Assembly (NCBI GenBank): GCA_024803745.1
Contig: JANJXV010000159.1
Coordinates: forward strand, 742,498 to 806,497
Direction of reading: 5' to 3'
DNA from: Megascapheus bottae
Lineage: Eukaryota > Chordata > Mammalia > Rodentia > Geomyidae
DNA: 64,000 bases
Part shown: piece after piece, positions 44,600-59,240 of the stretch
Numbering within the stretch: the first letter of the stretch is position 1
Layout: each line of letters starts with the position of its first letter
Notes under the pieces: generated by a model
What the model was told of the DNA's origin: nothing
The model's input: only the letters and a program-made list of their open reading frames with translations
The model's database searches: none
Translations under genes and position numbers: made by a program

Positions 44600-45690
44600 T
44601 CAATTCTACGACTTCACACACCTCCATTCTATGACTTCACACACCTCCATTCTATCAATTCACACACCTCCATTCTGTGATTTCATACACCTCCATTCTG
44701 TGACTTCACAAACCTATATTCTATGACTTCACATACCTTCATTCTTACTTCACAAACATCCATTCTATGACTTCCCACTCCTCCATTCTATGACTTCCCA
44801 CACCTCCATTCTATGACTTCACACACCTCAATTCTGTGACTTCAAACACCTCCATTCTGACTTCACACACCTCCATTCTCTGACTTCACACACCTTCATT
44901 CTGTCTTCACACACCTCCTTTCTATGACTTCACACACCTCCAACTTATGACTTCACACACCTCCATTCGGTGACTTCACACACCTCCATTCTGTGACTTT
45001 ACACACCTCCATTCTATGACTTCATACACCTCCATTCTAGGACTTCACACACCTTCATTCTATGAGTTCACACACCACCATTCTCTGACTTCTCACACCT
45101 CCATTCTGAGTTCACACATCTCCATTCTGTGACTTCACACACCTCCACTCTGATTGAACACACCTCCATTCTATGAGTTAACACACATCCATTCTATCAC
45201 TTCATACACCTACATTCTGTGACTGCACACACCTCCATTCGATTACTTCACACACCTCCATTGTTACTTCACACACCTACATTCCATGAGTTCACACACC
45301 TCCATTCTATGACTTCACAAACCTCCATAGGTTGACACACCTCCATTCTTTGACTTCACACACCTTCGTTCTGTGACTTCACATTCCTCCATTCTGTGAC
45401 TTCACACACCTCCACTCTGATTGAACACACCTCCATCCTGTGACTTCACACACCTCCATTCTGACTTCACCCACCTCCATTCTATGACTTCGCACACCTC
45501 CATTCTGACTTCACATTCCTCCATTCTATGACTTCACACACCTCCATTCTATGACTTCACACACCTCCATTTTGACTTCACACACCTCCATTCTATGAGT
45601 TCATACACCTCCATACTGTGAATTCACACGCCTGGATTCTGTGACTTCACACACCTCCATTCTATGACTTCACACACCTCTATTTTATGA
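44600..45690 (+). repeat. Left copy of a ~2.2-kb-spaced duplication
   Basis: Landmarks at 45117 (CATCTCC with TGATTGAACAC) and 45325 (CCATAGGTTGACAC, an 18-bp monomer) recur 2,214 bp downstream. Upstream, the CTTACTTC landmark is offset by 2,191 bp, one monomer less. Similarity fades after about 45,680, where CGCCTGGATTCTG replaces CGCCTCGATTCTG. Ends are approximate. Confidence 0.75.
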
Positions 45691-46799
45691 CTTCACACAC
45701 CTCCATTCTATGACCTCACACACCTCCATTCTGACTTCACATTCCTCCATTCTGTGACTTCACACACCTCCATTCTATGACTTCACACACCTCAATTGTG
45801 ACTTCACACACCTCCATTCTAGGACTTCACACACCTCGATTCTATGATTTCACACACCTCCATTCTAGGACTTCACACACCTCGATTCTATGACTTCACA
45901 CACCTCCATTCTATCAATTCACACACCTCCATTCTGTGATTTCATACACCTCCATTCTGTGACTTCACAAACCTATATTCTATGACTTAACCTACCTTCA
46001 TCCTTACTTCACAATCATCCATTCTATGACTTCACACTCCTCCATTCTATGACTTCCCACACCTTCATTCTATGACTTCACACACCTCAATTCTATGACT
46101 TCACAAACCTCCTTTCTGTGACTTCAAACACCTCCATTCTGACTTCACACACCTCCATTCACTGACTTAACACACCTTCATTCTGACTTCACACACCTCC
46201 ATTCTATGACCTCACTCACCTCCATTCTATGACTTCACACCCTTCCATTCTCTGAATTCACACAACTCCATTCTATGACTTCACTCCCCTCCATTCTATA
46301 ACTTCACACACCTGAAGTATGTGCCTTCACATAACTCTATTCTGTGACTTCACACACCTCTATTCTATGACTTCACACACCTCCATTCTATGCCCTCACA
46401 CACCTCCATTCTGACTTCACATTTCTCCATTCTGTGACTTCACACACCTCCATTCTATGACTTCACACACCTCCATTCTGTGACTTCACACTCCTCCATT
46501 CTGACTTCACACACCTCCATTCTGTGACTTCACACCCCTCCATTCTGTGACTTCACACACCTCCACTCTATGACTTCACACTCCTCCATTCTATGACTTC
46601 ACACACCTCCCTTCTATGACTTCCACACCTCCATTCTGTGACTTCGCACACCTCCATTCTATGATTTCACACAGCTCCAATCTATGACTTCACACACCTC
46701 CATTCTATGACTTCACACACCTCGATTCTGTGACTTCACACACCTCAATTCAATGGCTTCACACACCTCCATTCTGTGACTTCACACACCTCCATTCTA

Positions 46800-47900
46800 A
46801 GACTTCACACACCTCCATTCTATGACTTCACACACCTCCATTCTATCAATTCACACACCTCCATTCTGTGATTTCATACACCTCTATTCTGTGACTTCAC
46901 AAACCTATATTCTATGACTTCACATACCTTCATTCTTACTTCACAAACATCCATTCTATGACTTCACACTCCTCCATTCCATGACTTCCCACACCTCCGT
47001 TCTATGACTTCACACACCTCAATTCTGTGACTTCACACACCTCCTTTCTGTGACTTCAAACCCCTCCCTTCTGACCTCACACACCTCCATTCTCTGACTT
47101 CACACACCTTCATTCTGTCTTCACACACCTCCTTTATATGACTTCACACACCTCCAATCTATGACTTCACACACCTCCATTCGGTGACTTCACACACCTC
47201 CATTCTGTGACTTTACACACCTCCATTCTATGACTTCACACACCTCCATTCTAGGACTTCACACACCTTCATTCTATGAGTTCACACACCACCATTCTGT
47301 GACTTCTCACACCTCCATTCTGAGTTCACACATCTCCATTCTGTGACTTCACACACCTCCACTCTGATTGAACACACCTCCATTCTATGAGTTAACACAC
47401 ATCCATTCCATCACTTCACACACCTCCATTCTGTGACTGCACACACCTCCATTCGATTACTTCACACAACTCCATTGTTACTTCACACACCTACATTCCA
47501 TGAGTTCACACACCTCCATTCTATGACTTCACAAACCTCCATAGGTTGACACACCTCCATTCTTTGACTTCACACACCTTCGTTCTGTGACTTCACATTC
47601 CTCCATTCTGTGACTTCACACACCTCCACTCTGATTGAACACACCTCCATCCTGTGACTTCACACACCTCCATTCTGACTTCACCCACCTCCATTCTATG
47701 ACTTCGCACACCTCCATTCTGACTTCACATTCCTCCATTCTATGACTTCACACACCTCCATTCTATGACTTCACACACCTCCATTTTGACTTCACACACC
47801 TCCATTCTATGAGTTCATACACCTCCATACTATGAATTCACACGCCTCGATTCTGTGACTTCACACACCTCCATTCTATGACTTCACACACCTCCTTTCT
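46800..47900 (+). repeat. Right copy of a ~2.2-kb-spaced duplication
   Basis: Landmarks at 47331 and 47539 match those at 45117 and 45325. It contains the same 18-bp CCATAGGTTGACAC monomer, which I see nowhere else, so the two segments share a recent common origin. The segment continues into a c-type monomer order resembling 10,480-10,600. Ends are approximate. Confidence 0.75.
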
Positions 47901-50900
47901 GTGATTGCACATACCTCCATTCTGTGACTTCACACACCTCCATTCTGTGACTTCACACACCACTATTCTATGACTTCACACACCTCCATTTTGTGACTTC
48001 ACACACCTCCGTTGTATGACTTCACACACCTCCATTCTATGACATCACGCACCTCCTTTCTGTGACTTCACACACCCCCATTTTTTGACTTCACACACCT
48101 CCATTCTATGACTTCACACAACTCTATTCTCTGACTTCACACACTTCCATTCTATGAATTCGCACACATCCATTCTGAGTTCACATTCCTCCATTCTGTG
48201 ACTTTACACACCTCCATTGTGTATTCACACACCTCCATTCTGTGAGTTAACACACATCCATTCTATCACTTCACACACCTCCATTCTGTGACTGCACACA
48301 CCTCCATTCGATTACTTCACACACCTCCATTGATACTTCACACACCTACATTCCATGAGTTCACACACCTCCATTCTATGACTTCACACACCTCCATTCT
48401 ATGGGTTGACACACCTCCATTCTTTGACTTCACACACCTTCGTTCAGTGACTTCACACACCTGCATTCTATGACTTCACACATCTCCGTACTGTGACTTC
48501 AAACACCGCCATTCTATGAATTCACACCTCTCTGTTCTATGCCATCACACACCTCTTTCCTTGACTTCACACACCTCAATTGTTTGACTTCACACACCTC
48601 CATTCTATGACCTCACTCACCTCCATTCTATGACTTCACACCCTTCCATTCTCTGAATTCACACAACTCCATTCTATGACTTCACACACCTGCATTCTAT
48701 GACTTCACACACCTGCATTCTGTGACTTCACACAACTCCATTCTGTGACTTCACACACCTCTATTCTATGACTTCACACACCTCCATTCTATGACCTCAA
48801 ACACCTCCATCTGACTTCACATTTCTCCATTCTGTGACTTCACACACCTCCATTGTGACTTCACACACCTCCATTCTATGAGTCCATACTCCTCCATTCT
48901 ATGAATTAAAACGCCTCCATTCTGTGACTTCACACAACTCCATTCTGTGTCTTCACACCCCTCCATTCTGACTTCACACACCTCCATTCTGTGACTTCGC
49001 ACACCTCCATTCTGTGACTTCACACACCTCCACTCTATGAAATCACACACCTCCATTCTGTGACTTCACACATCTCCATTCTATGATTTCATTCACCTCC
49101 ATTTCGACTTGACACTCCTCCATTCTATGAGTTCAAAAACCTCCATTCTATGACTTCACACACCTCCTTTCTGTGATTACACACACCTCCATTCTGTGAC
49201 CTCACAAACCTCCATTCTGTGACTTCACACACCACCATTCTATGACTTCACACACCTCCATTGTGTGACTTCACACACCTCCATTGTATGACTTCACACA
49301 CCTCCATTCTATCACTTCACACAACTCCATTCTATGACTTCACACACTTCCATTCTATGATTTCAGACACCTCCATTCTATGACTTTTCACACCTCCATT
49401 CTATGACTTCACACATCTCCATTCTGAGTTTGCACATCTCCATTACCGGACTTCACACACCTCCATTCTGACTTCACACACCTCCATTCTATGACTTCAC
49501 ACACCCCCATTCTGACTTCACACACTTCCATTCTATGAATTCGCACACCTCTATTCTGAGTTCACACTCCTCCATTCTGTGACTTCACACACCTTCATTC
49601 TATGACTTCACACACCTCCATTCTATGACTTCACACACCTCCATTCTATGAGTTCACACACCTCCATTCTATGAGTTCACACACCTCCATTTTGTGACTT
49701 CGAACACCTGCATTCTATGACTTCACAAACCTCCATTCTGTGACTTCACACACCTCCATTCTGTGACTTCACACACCTTCATTCTATGACTTCACAAACC
49801 TCAATTATATGAGTTCACTCACCTCCATTCTATGACGTCACACACCTGCATTCTGTGACTTCACACAATTCCATTCTGTGACTTCACACACCTCTATTCA
49901 ATGACTTCACTCACCTCCATTCTATGACTTCACACACCTGCATTCTATGACTTCACTCACCTCCATATTAGCACTTCACACACCTCCATTCTATGACTTC
50001 ACACACCTTCATTCTGACTTCACACACCTCCATTCTATGACCTCATTCACCTCCATTCTATGACTTCAAACCCTTCCATTCTCTGACTTCACTCACCTCC
50101 ATTCTATGACTTCACACACCTCCTTTCTGTGACTTCACACTCCTCCATTCTGACTTCATACACCTCAATTCTGTTACTTCACACACCTCCACTCTGATTG
50201 AACACACCTCCATCCTGTGACTTCACACACCTCCATTCTGACTTCACCCACCTCCATTCTATGACTTCACACACCTCCATTTTGACTTCACACACCTTCA
50301 TTCAAGAGTTCATACACCTCCATACTATGAATTCACATGCCTCCATTCTGTGACTTCACACACCTCCATTCTATGCCTTCACACACTTCCATTCTATGAC
50401 TTCACACACCTCCATTCTATGACATCACGCACCTCCTTTCTGTGACTTCACACACCTCCATTTTTTTGACTTCACACACCTCCATTCTATGACTTCACAC
50501 AACTCCATTCTGTGACTTCACACACCACCATTCTATGACTTCACACACCTCCATTTTTTTGACTTCACACACCTCCATTCTATGACTTCACACAACTCCA
50601 TTCTCTGACTTCACACACCTCCATTCTATGAGTTAACACACATCCATTCTATCACTTCCCACACCTCCATTCTGTGACTTCCCACACCTCCATTCGATTA
50701 CTTCACACACCTCCATTGTTACTTCACACACCTACATTCCATGAGTTCACAAACCTCCATTCGATGAATTCACACACCTCCATTCTATGGGTTGACACAC
50801 CTGCATTCTTTGACTTCACACACCTTCGTTCTGTGACTTCACACCGCTGCATTCTATGACTTCACACATCTCCATTCTGTGACTTCAAACACCGCCATTC

Positions 50901-52140
50901 TATGAATTCACACCCCTCCATTCTATGCCATCACACACCTCTTTCCTTGACTTCACACACCTCAATTGTTTGACTTCACACACCTCCATTCTATGACCTC
51001 ACTCACCTCCATTCTATGACTTCACACCCTTCCATTCTCTGACTTCACACATCTCCATTCTATGACTTCACTCACCTCCATATTGTGACTTCACACACCT
51101 GCATTCTGTGACTTCACACAACTCCATTCTGTGACTTCACACACCTCTATTCTATGACTTCACACACCTCCATTCTATGACCTCAAACACCTCCATTCTG
51201 ACTTCACATTCCTGCATTATGTGACTTCACACACCTCCATTCTATGACTTCACAAACCTTCATTGTGACTTCACACACCTCCATTCTATGAATTAAAACG
51301 CCTCCATTCTGTGACTTCACACACCTCCATTCTGTGAATTCACACACCTCCATTCTGTGACTTCACACACCTTCATTCTGACTTCACACACCTTCATTCT
51401 TACTTCACACACCTCCATTCCATGACTTCACACACCTCCATTCTATGACTTCACACACCACCATTCTGTGACTTCACACCCCTCCATTCTGACTTCACAC
51501 ACCTCCATTCTGTGACTTCACACACCTCCATTCTGTGACTTCACACACCTCCACTCTATGACTTCACACACCTCCATTCTATGACTTCACACACCTCCAT
51601 TCTATTACTTCCACACCTCCATTCTGTGACTTCGCACTCCTCCATTCTATGACTTTACACAGATCCCTTCTATGACTTCACAAATCTCCATTCAATGACT
51701 TCACAAACCTCCTTTCTGAGTTCACACCTCTTCATTGTGTGACTTCACACACCTCCATTCTGACTTCACACACCTCCATTCTGTGACTTCACACACCTCC
51801 ATTCTATGACTCCAAACGCCTCCAGTGTGACTTCACACACCTTCATTCTATGGGTTCACACACGTCCATTCCGACTTCACACACCTCCATTCTATGACAT
51901 CACACACCTCCATTCTGACTTCAATCGCTTCCATTCTATGAGGTCACATACCCCCATTCTGACTTCACACTCCTCCATTCTATGAGTTCACACACCTCCA
52001 TTCTATGAGTTCACACACCTCCATTCTGTGACTGCAAACAACTGCTTTCTATGACTTTACAAACCTCCATTCTGTCTTCACACACCTCCATTCTGATATC
52101 ACACACCTCCATTCTGTGATTTCACACAACTACATTCTGA

Positions 52141-53132
52141 CTTCATGCACCTACATCGTATGACTTTACACACCTCCATTCTGTGAGTTCATACACCTCC
52201 ATTCTATGACTTCATTCACCTCCATTGTGACTTCACACTCCTCCATTCTATGAGTTCACACACCTCCATTCTATGACTTCACACACCTCCTTTCTGTGAT
52301 TGCACACACCTCAATTCTGTGAATTCACACACCTCCATTCTGTGACTTCACAAACCACCATTCTTTGTCTTCACACACCTCCATTCTGTGACTTCACACA
52401 CCTCCATTGTATGACTTCAAACACCTCCATTCGATGACATCACGCACCTCCTTTCTGTGACTTCACACACCTCCATTTTTTGACTTCACACACCTCCATT
52501 CTATGACTTCACACAACTCCATTCTATGACTTCACACACTTCCATTCTATGACTTCAGACACTTCCATTCTATGAATTCTCACACCTCCATTCTATGACT
52601 TCACACAACTCCATTCTGAGTTCACATATCTCCATTACGGGACTTCACTCACCTCCATTCTGATTTCACACACCCCCATTGTATGACTTCACAAACCTCC
52701 ATTCTGATTTCACACACTTCCATTCTATGAATTCGCACACCTCTATTCTGAGTTCACACTCCTCCTTTCTGTGACTTCACACACCTCCATTTTGTGACTT
52801 CAAACACCTGCATTCTATGGCTTCACAAACCTACATTCTGTGACTTCACACACCTCAATTCTATGACTTCACACACCTTCATTCTATGACTTCACACACC
52901 TCAATTTTATGAGTTCAAACATCTCCATTCTGACTTCACACACCTCTTTTCTATGACTTCACACACCTCCACTCTGACTTCACACACCTCTATTCTATGA
53001 CTTTGTACACCTCCATTCTGACTTCACACACCTCCATTCTGTGACTTCACACACCTCCATTCTATGACTTCACACACCTCCATTCTACTTTCACACACTT
53101 CCATTCTGTGATTTCACAAAACTCCATTCTGA
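52141..53132 (+). repeat. ~1-kb diverged duplication, left copy
   Basis: The CTTCATGCAC monomer with CATCGTATGACTTTAC begins at 52141 and again at 53133 (992 bp). The TTCATTCACCTCC monomer recurs at 52211 and 53203, also 992 bp. A third related stretch begins near 49,088. The GAATTCGC monomer at 52729 recurs at 53697, 968 bp away, so the spacing shortens by about one monomer within the segment. Confidence 0.75.
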
Positions 53133-53690
53133 CTTCATGCAAATCCATCGTATGACTTTACACACCTCCATTCTGTGACTTCACACACCTCCATTCTATG
53201 ACTTCATTCACCTCCATTTTGACTTGACACTCCTCCATTCTATGAGTTCCCAAACCTCCATTCTATGACTTCACACACCTCCTTTCTGTGATTGCACACA
53301 CCTCCATTCTGTGACTTCACACACCACCATTCTATGACTTCACACACCATCATTCTGTGACTTCACACACCTCCATTTTATGACTCACACACCTCCATTC
53401 TATGACATCACGCACCTCCTTTCTGTGACTTCACACACCTCCATTTTTTGACTTCACACACCTCCATTCTATGACTTCACAAATCTCCATTCTATGACTT
53501 CACACACTTCCATTCTATGACTTCAGACACCTCCATTCTATGACTTCCCACACCTCCATTCTATGACTTCACACAACTCCATTCTGAGTTCCCACATCTC
53601 CATTACGGGACTTCACACACCTCCATTCTGACTTCACACACCTCCATTCTATGACTTCACACACCTCCATTCTGACTTCACACACTTCCA
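53133..53690 (+). repeat. ~1-kb diverged duplication, right copy
   Basis: Begins with CTTCATGCAAATCC and follows the order of the 52.1-kb copy with several substitutions (ACTTGACACTCC, GAGTTCCCAAACC). It runs into the 201/203-bp array that starts near 53,697. Confidence 0.7.
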
Positions 53691-53696
53691 TTCTAT

Positions 53697-54225
53697 GAAT
53701 TCGCACACCGCTATTCTGAGTTCACACTCCTCCATTCTGTGACTTCACACACCTGCATTCTATGACTTCAGACACCTCCATTCTATGACTTCACACTCCT
53801 CCATTCTATGAGTTCACACACCTCCATTCTATGACTTCACACAGCTCAATTCTGTGACTTCACACACCTCCATTCTGACTTCACACACTTCCATTCTATG
53901 AATTCGCACACCTCTATTCTGAGTTCACACTCCTCCATTCTGTGACTTCACACACCTGCATTCTATGACTTCAGACACCTCCATTCTATGACTTCCCACA
54001 CCTACATTCTATGAGTTCACACACCTCCATTCTGACTTCACACACCTCTATTCTATGACTTCACACACCTCCATTCTGACTTCACACACTTCCATTCTAT
54101 GAATTCGCACACCTCTATTCTGAGTTCACACTCCTCCATTCTGTGACTTCACACTCCTGCATTCTATGACTTCAGACACCTCCATTCTATGACTTCACAC
54201 ACCTCCATTCTATGAGTTCAAACAC
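53697..54225 (+). repeat. 201/203-bp tandem sub-repeat, about 2.5 copies
   Basis: GAATTCGCACACC monomers sit at 53697, 53900 and 54101, spaced 203 and 201 bp. Each is followed by CTATTCTGAGTTCACACTCC, CTGCATTCTATG and a TTCAGACACC monomer. Each period is about nine monomers. Confidence 0.8.
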
Positions 54226-54990
54226 CTCCATTCTATCAATTCACACACCTCAATTCTGTGATTTCATACACCTCCATTCTGTGACTTCACAAACCTATAT
54301 TCTATGACTTCACATACCTTCATTCTTACTTCACAAACATCCATTCTATGACTTCACACTCCTCCATTCTATGACTTCCCACACCTCCATTCTATGACTT
54401 CACACACCTCAATTCTGTGACTTCACACACCTCATTTCTGTGACTTCACACACCTCCATTCTGTGACTTTACACACCTCCCTTCTAGGACTTCACACACC
54501 TCCATTCTAGGACTTCACACACCTTCATTCTGTGAGTTCACACACCTCCATTCTGTGACTTCTCACATCTCCATTCTGAGTTCACACATCTCCATTCTGT
54601 GACTTCACACACCTCCACTCTGATTGAACACACCTCCATCCTGTGACTTCACACACCTACATCCTATGATTTCACACACCTCCATTCTATGACTTCACAC
54701 ACCTCCATTCTGTGACTTCACATTCCTCCATTCTGTGACTTCACACACCTCAACTCTGATTGAACACACCTCCATCCTGTGACTTCACACACCTCCATTC
54801 TGACTTCACCCACCTACATTCTATGACTTCGCACACCTCCAATCTGACTTCACAATCCTCCATTCTATGACTTCACACACCTACATTCTATGACTTCACA
54901 CACCTCCATTTTGACTTCACACATCTCCATTCTATGAGTTCATACACCTCCATACTATGAATTCACACGCCTCCATTCTGTGACTTCACA
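54226..54990 (+). repeat. Isolated HOR-like island with c-type landmark
   Basis: Monomer order returns to that of the homogenised domain: CTATCAATTC, CTATATTC, TTACTTCACAAACAT, CTAGGAC, then the CATCTCC landmark at 54587 with TGATTGAACAC, CTACATCCTATG, TTCACCCACC and CCATACTATGAATTC. It resembles the start of a c-type unit (compare 10107-10490) with scattered substitutions. It is the last such landmark in the window. Confidence 0.78.
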
Positions 54991-56241
54991 CACCTCCATT
55001 CTATGACTTCACACACCTCCATTCTTTGACTTCACACACCTCCATTCTGTGACTTCACTCACCTCCATTCTGTGACTTCACACAGCTCCATTCTGTGACT
55101 TCACACACCTCCATTCTCCTACTTCACACCCCTCCAATTTGACTTCACATACCTCCATTCTATGACTTCACAAACCTCCATTCTGTGACTTCACAAACCT
55201 CCATTCTATGATTTCACACACCTCTAATCTATGACTTCACACACCTCCATTTTATGACGTCACACACCTCCATTTTGACTTCACACACCTCCATTATGTG
55301 ATTTCACACACCTCCCTTCTGTGACTTCACACACCTCAAGTCTATGACTTCACACACCTTCATTGTATGACTTCACACACCTCCATGCTATAACTTCACA
55401 CACTTCCATTCTATGATTTCACATACCTCCATGCTATGACTTCACACACCTCCATTCTGTGATTTCACACACCTCCATTTTGACTTCACACACCTCCATT
55501 CTGTGACTTCACACACCTCCATACTATGAATTCACACACTTCCATTGTGACGTCACACACCTCCATTCTATGAGTTCACACACCTCCATTCTATGACTTC
55601 ACACACCTCCATTTTAGGACATCACACACCTAGATTTGACTTCACACACCTCCATTCTGTGACTTCACACACCTACAGACTATGAATTCAAACACTTCCA
55701 TTGTGGCTTTACACACCTCCATTCTGTGACTTCACATACCTCCATTCCATGACTTCACACACCTCCATTCTGTGACTTCACACACCTCCATTCTATGACT
55801 TCACACACTTGATTGTGATGTCACTCACCTCCATTCTATGAGATCACACACCTCCATTCTGACTTCACACACCTCCATTCTGACTTCACAAACCTCTATT
55901 CTATGACTTCGCACACCTCCATTCTCACATCACACACCTCCACTCTATGACTTCACCCACCTTCATTCTATGACTTCACACACCTCCATTCTGAATTCAC
56001 ACAGCTCCATTCTGTGTCTTCACAAAACTCCATTCTATGATTTCACACACCTCGATACTATGACTTCACACAACTCCATCTATGACTTCACACACCTGCA
56101 TTCTGACATCACACACCTCCATTCTATGACTTCACAGACCTCAAATCTGTGACTTCACTCACCTGCACTCTATGACTTCATACTCCTCCATTCTATTACT
56201 TCCCACACCTCCTTTCTATGAATTCACCACCTCCACTCTAT

Positions 56242-57486
56242 GACTACACACCTCCATTCTGACTTCACACAACTTCATTCTGTGACTTCACACACCTCCA
56301 TTCTATGAGTTCACACACCTCCATTCTATGACCTCACACACTTCCATTCTATGATTTCACATACCTCCATGCTATAACTTCACACACCTCCATTCTGTGA
56401 CTTCACACACCTCCATTCTGAGTTCACACACCTCCATTCTGTGACTTCACAAACCTCCATTCTATGATTTCACAGACCTCCATTCCATGACTTCACACAC
56501 CTCCATTTTAGGACGTCACACACCTCCATTTTGACTTCACACACCTCAATTCTATGACTTCACACACCTTCATTCTTACTTCACAAACATACATTCTATG
56601 ACTTCACACACCTCCATTCTTTGACATCACAAACCTTCACAGACCTCGAATCTGTGACTTCACACTCCTCCATTCTATGACTTCCCACACCTCCTTTCTA
56701 TGACTTCACCCACCTCTATTCTATGACTTCACACCTCCATTTTGACTTCACACACCTCCATTATGTGACTTCACACACCACCATTATATGACTTCACACA
56801 CCTCCATTCTATGACTTCACAAACCTCCCTTCTATGACTTCACACACCTCCATTATATGACTTCACACACCTCCATTCTATGACTTCACAAACCTCCATT
56901 CTGTGACTTCACACACCTCCATTCTATGACTTCACACACCTTCATTCTTATTTCACAAACATACATTCTATGACTTCACACACCTCCATTCTACGACTTC
57001 ACACACCTCCATTCTTTGACTTCACACACCTCCATTCTGTGTTTACACATCACCATTCTATGACTTCACACACTTCCATTCTATGACTTCACACAAATTC
57101 ATTCTTACTTTACAAACATCCATTCTATAACTTCACACACCTCCATTCTATGACTTCAAACACCTCCATTCTGTGATTTCACACACCTCCATTCTATGAC
57201 TTCACACACCTCCATTCTGTGACTTCACACACCTCCATTTTATGACTTCACACACTTCCATTGTGACGGCACACACCTCCATTCTATGAGTTCACACACC
57301 TCCATTCTGACTTCACACACCTCCATTCTATGACTTCACACACCTCCATTCTGAATTCACAGAGCTCCATTCTGTGACTTCACAAAACTCCATTCTATGA
57401 TTCCGCACCCCACCATACTATGACTTCACACAATTCCATCTATGACTTCACACACCTGCATTCTGACATCACCACCTCGAATCTAT
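56242..57486 (+). repeat. Monomeric-domain tandem repeat, copy 1 (1245 bp)
   Basis: Runs from a short GACTACACACC monomer to the next one at 57487. It shares CCATGCTATAAC (56371), TTCACAGACC, CCATTTTAGGACGTC, CTTATTTCAC and a TTCCGCACCCC monomer with copy 2. It is shorter than copy 2 mainly because of a 195-bp out-of-register deletion at about 56,632-56,640, plus one monomer. Confidence 0.82.
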
Positions 57487-58949
57487 GACTACACACCTCC
57501 GTTCTGACTTCACACACCTTCATTCTGTGACTTCACACACCTCCATTCTATGAGTTCACACACCTCCATTCTATGACTTCACACACTTCCATTCTATGAT
57601 TTCACATACCTCCATGCTATAACTTCACACACCTCCATTCTGTGACTTCACACACCTCCATTCTGAGTTCACACACCTCCATTCTGTGACTTCACAAACC
57701 TCCATTCTATGATTTCACAGACCTCCATTCCATGACTTCACACACCTCCATTTTAGGACGTCACACACCTCCATTTTGACTTCACACACCTCAATTCTAT
57801 GACTTCACACACCTTCATTCTTACTTCACAAACATACATTCTATGACTTCACACACCTCCATTCTTTGACATCACAAACCTCCATTCTGTGACTTCACAC
57901 ACCTCCATTCTGTGACTTCACAAACCTCCATTCTATGATTTCACACACCTCCAATCTATGACTTCACACACCTCCATTTTATGACGTCACACACCTCCAT
58001 ACTATGAATTCACACACTTCCATTGTGACGTCACACACCTCCATTCTATGAGTTCACACACCTATATTCTATGACTTCACAGACCTCGAATCTGTGACTT
58101 CACACTCCTCCATTCTATGACTTCCCACACCTCCTTTCTATGACTTCACCCACCTCTATTCTATGACTTCACACCTCCATTTTGACTTCACACACCTCCA
58201 TTATGTGACTTCACACACCACCATTATATGACTTCACACACCTCCATTCTATGACTTCACAAACCTCCATTCTATGACTTCACACACCTCCATTATATGA
58301 CTTCACACACCTCCATTCTATGACTTCACAAACCTCCATTCTATGACTTCACACACCTCCATTCTGTGACTTCACACACCTCCATTCTATGACTTCACAC
58401 ACCTTCATTCTTATTTCACAAACATACATTCTATGACTTCACACACCTCCATTCTACGACTTCACACACCTCCATTCTTTGACTTCACACACCTCCATTC
58501 TGTGTTTACACATCACCATTCTATGACTTCACACACTTCCATTCTATGACTTCACACAAATTCATTCTTACTTTACAAACATCCATTCTATAACTTCACA
58601 CACCTCCACTCTATGACTTCAAACACCTCCATTCTGTGATTTCACACACCTCCATTCTATGACTTCACACACCTCCATTCTGTGACTTCACACACCTCCA
58701 TTTTATGACTTCACACACTTCCATTGTGACGGCACACACCTCCATTCTATGAGTTCACACACCTCCATTCTGACTTCACACACCTCCATTCTATGACTTC
58801 ACACACCTCCATTCTGAATTCACAGAGCTCCATTCTGTGACTTCACAAAACTCCATTCTATGATTCCGCACCCCACTATACTATGACTTCACACAATTCC
58901 ATCTATGACTTCACACACCTGCATTCTGACATCACCACCTCGAATCTAT
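57487..58949 (+). repeat. Monomeric-domain tandem repeat, copy 2 (1463 bp)
   Basis: The complete form of the local unit. The CCATGCTATAAC landmark is at 57616, AGACCTCGAA at 58081 (56641 in copy 1), CTTATTTCAC at 58410 (56947) and TTCCGCACCCC at 58864 (57401). Offsets step from 1245 to 1440 to 1463 along the unit, tracking a 195-bp and a 23-bp difference. A third, partial copy starts at 58950, and a related GACTACACACC landmark is at 61022. Confidence 0.82.
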
Positions 58950-59240
58950 GACTACACACCTCCGTTCTGACTTCACACACCTTCATTCTGTGACTTCACA
59001 CACCTCCATTCTATGAGTTCACACACCTCCATTCTATGACTTCACACACTTCCATTCTGTGATTTCACATACCTCCATGCTATGATTTCACACACCTCCA
59101 TTCTGTGACTACACACACCTCCATTCTGAGTTCACACACCTCCATTCTGTGACTTCACAAACCTATATTCTATGATTTCACAGACCTCCATTCCATGACT
59201 TCACACACCTCCATTTTAGGACGTCACACACCTCCATTTT
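58950..59240 (+). repeat. Monomeric-domain tandem repeat, partial copy 3
   Basis: Continues the unit through CCATGCTATGATTTC (59079), CTGAGTTC, TTCACAGACC and CCATTTTAGGACGTC with several substitutions, then diverges. The right end is approximate. Confidence 0.65.

Larger units (their letters stand above)
39383..54225 (+). repeat. Transitional satellite domain with partial higher-order structure
   Basis: The same landmark monomers appear (GGGTTGACAC, CTTTCCTTGACTT, TTACTTCACAAACAT, GAATTAAAACG, TGATTGAACAC), but unit lengths are irregular and copies differ at many positions. HOR landmarks with TGATTGAACAC recur near 43,690, 45,117 and 47,331. Several local amplifications are listed separately. 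Apart from these repeats I see no genes or other elements. Confidence 0.85.

Noticed and set aside
50455..50570. Poly-T tracts (CCATTTTTTTGAC) as possible terminators or promoters
   Set aside because: They are 6-7 T slippage variants of the normal CCATTTTTTGAC monomer, with no hairpin or gene nearby.
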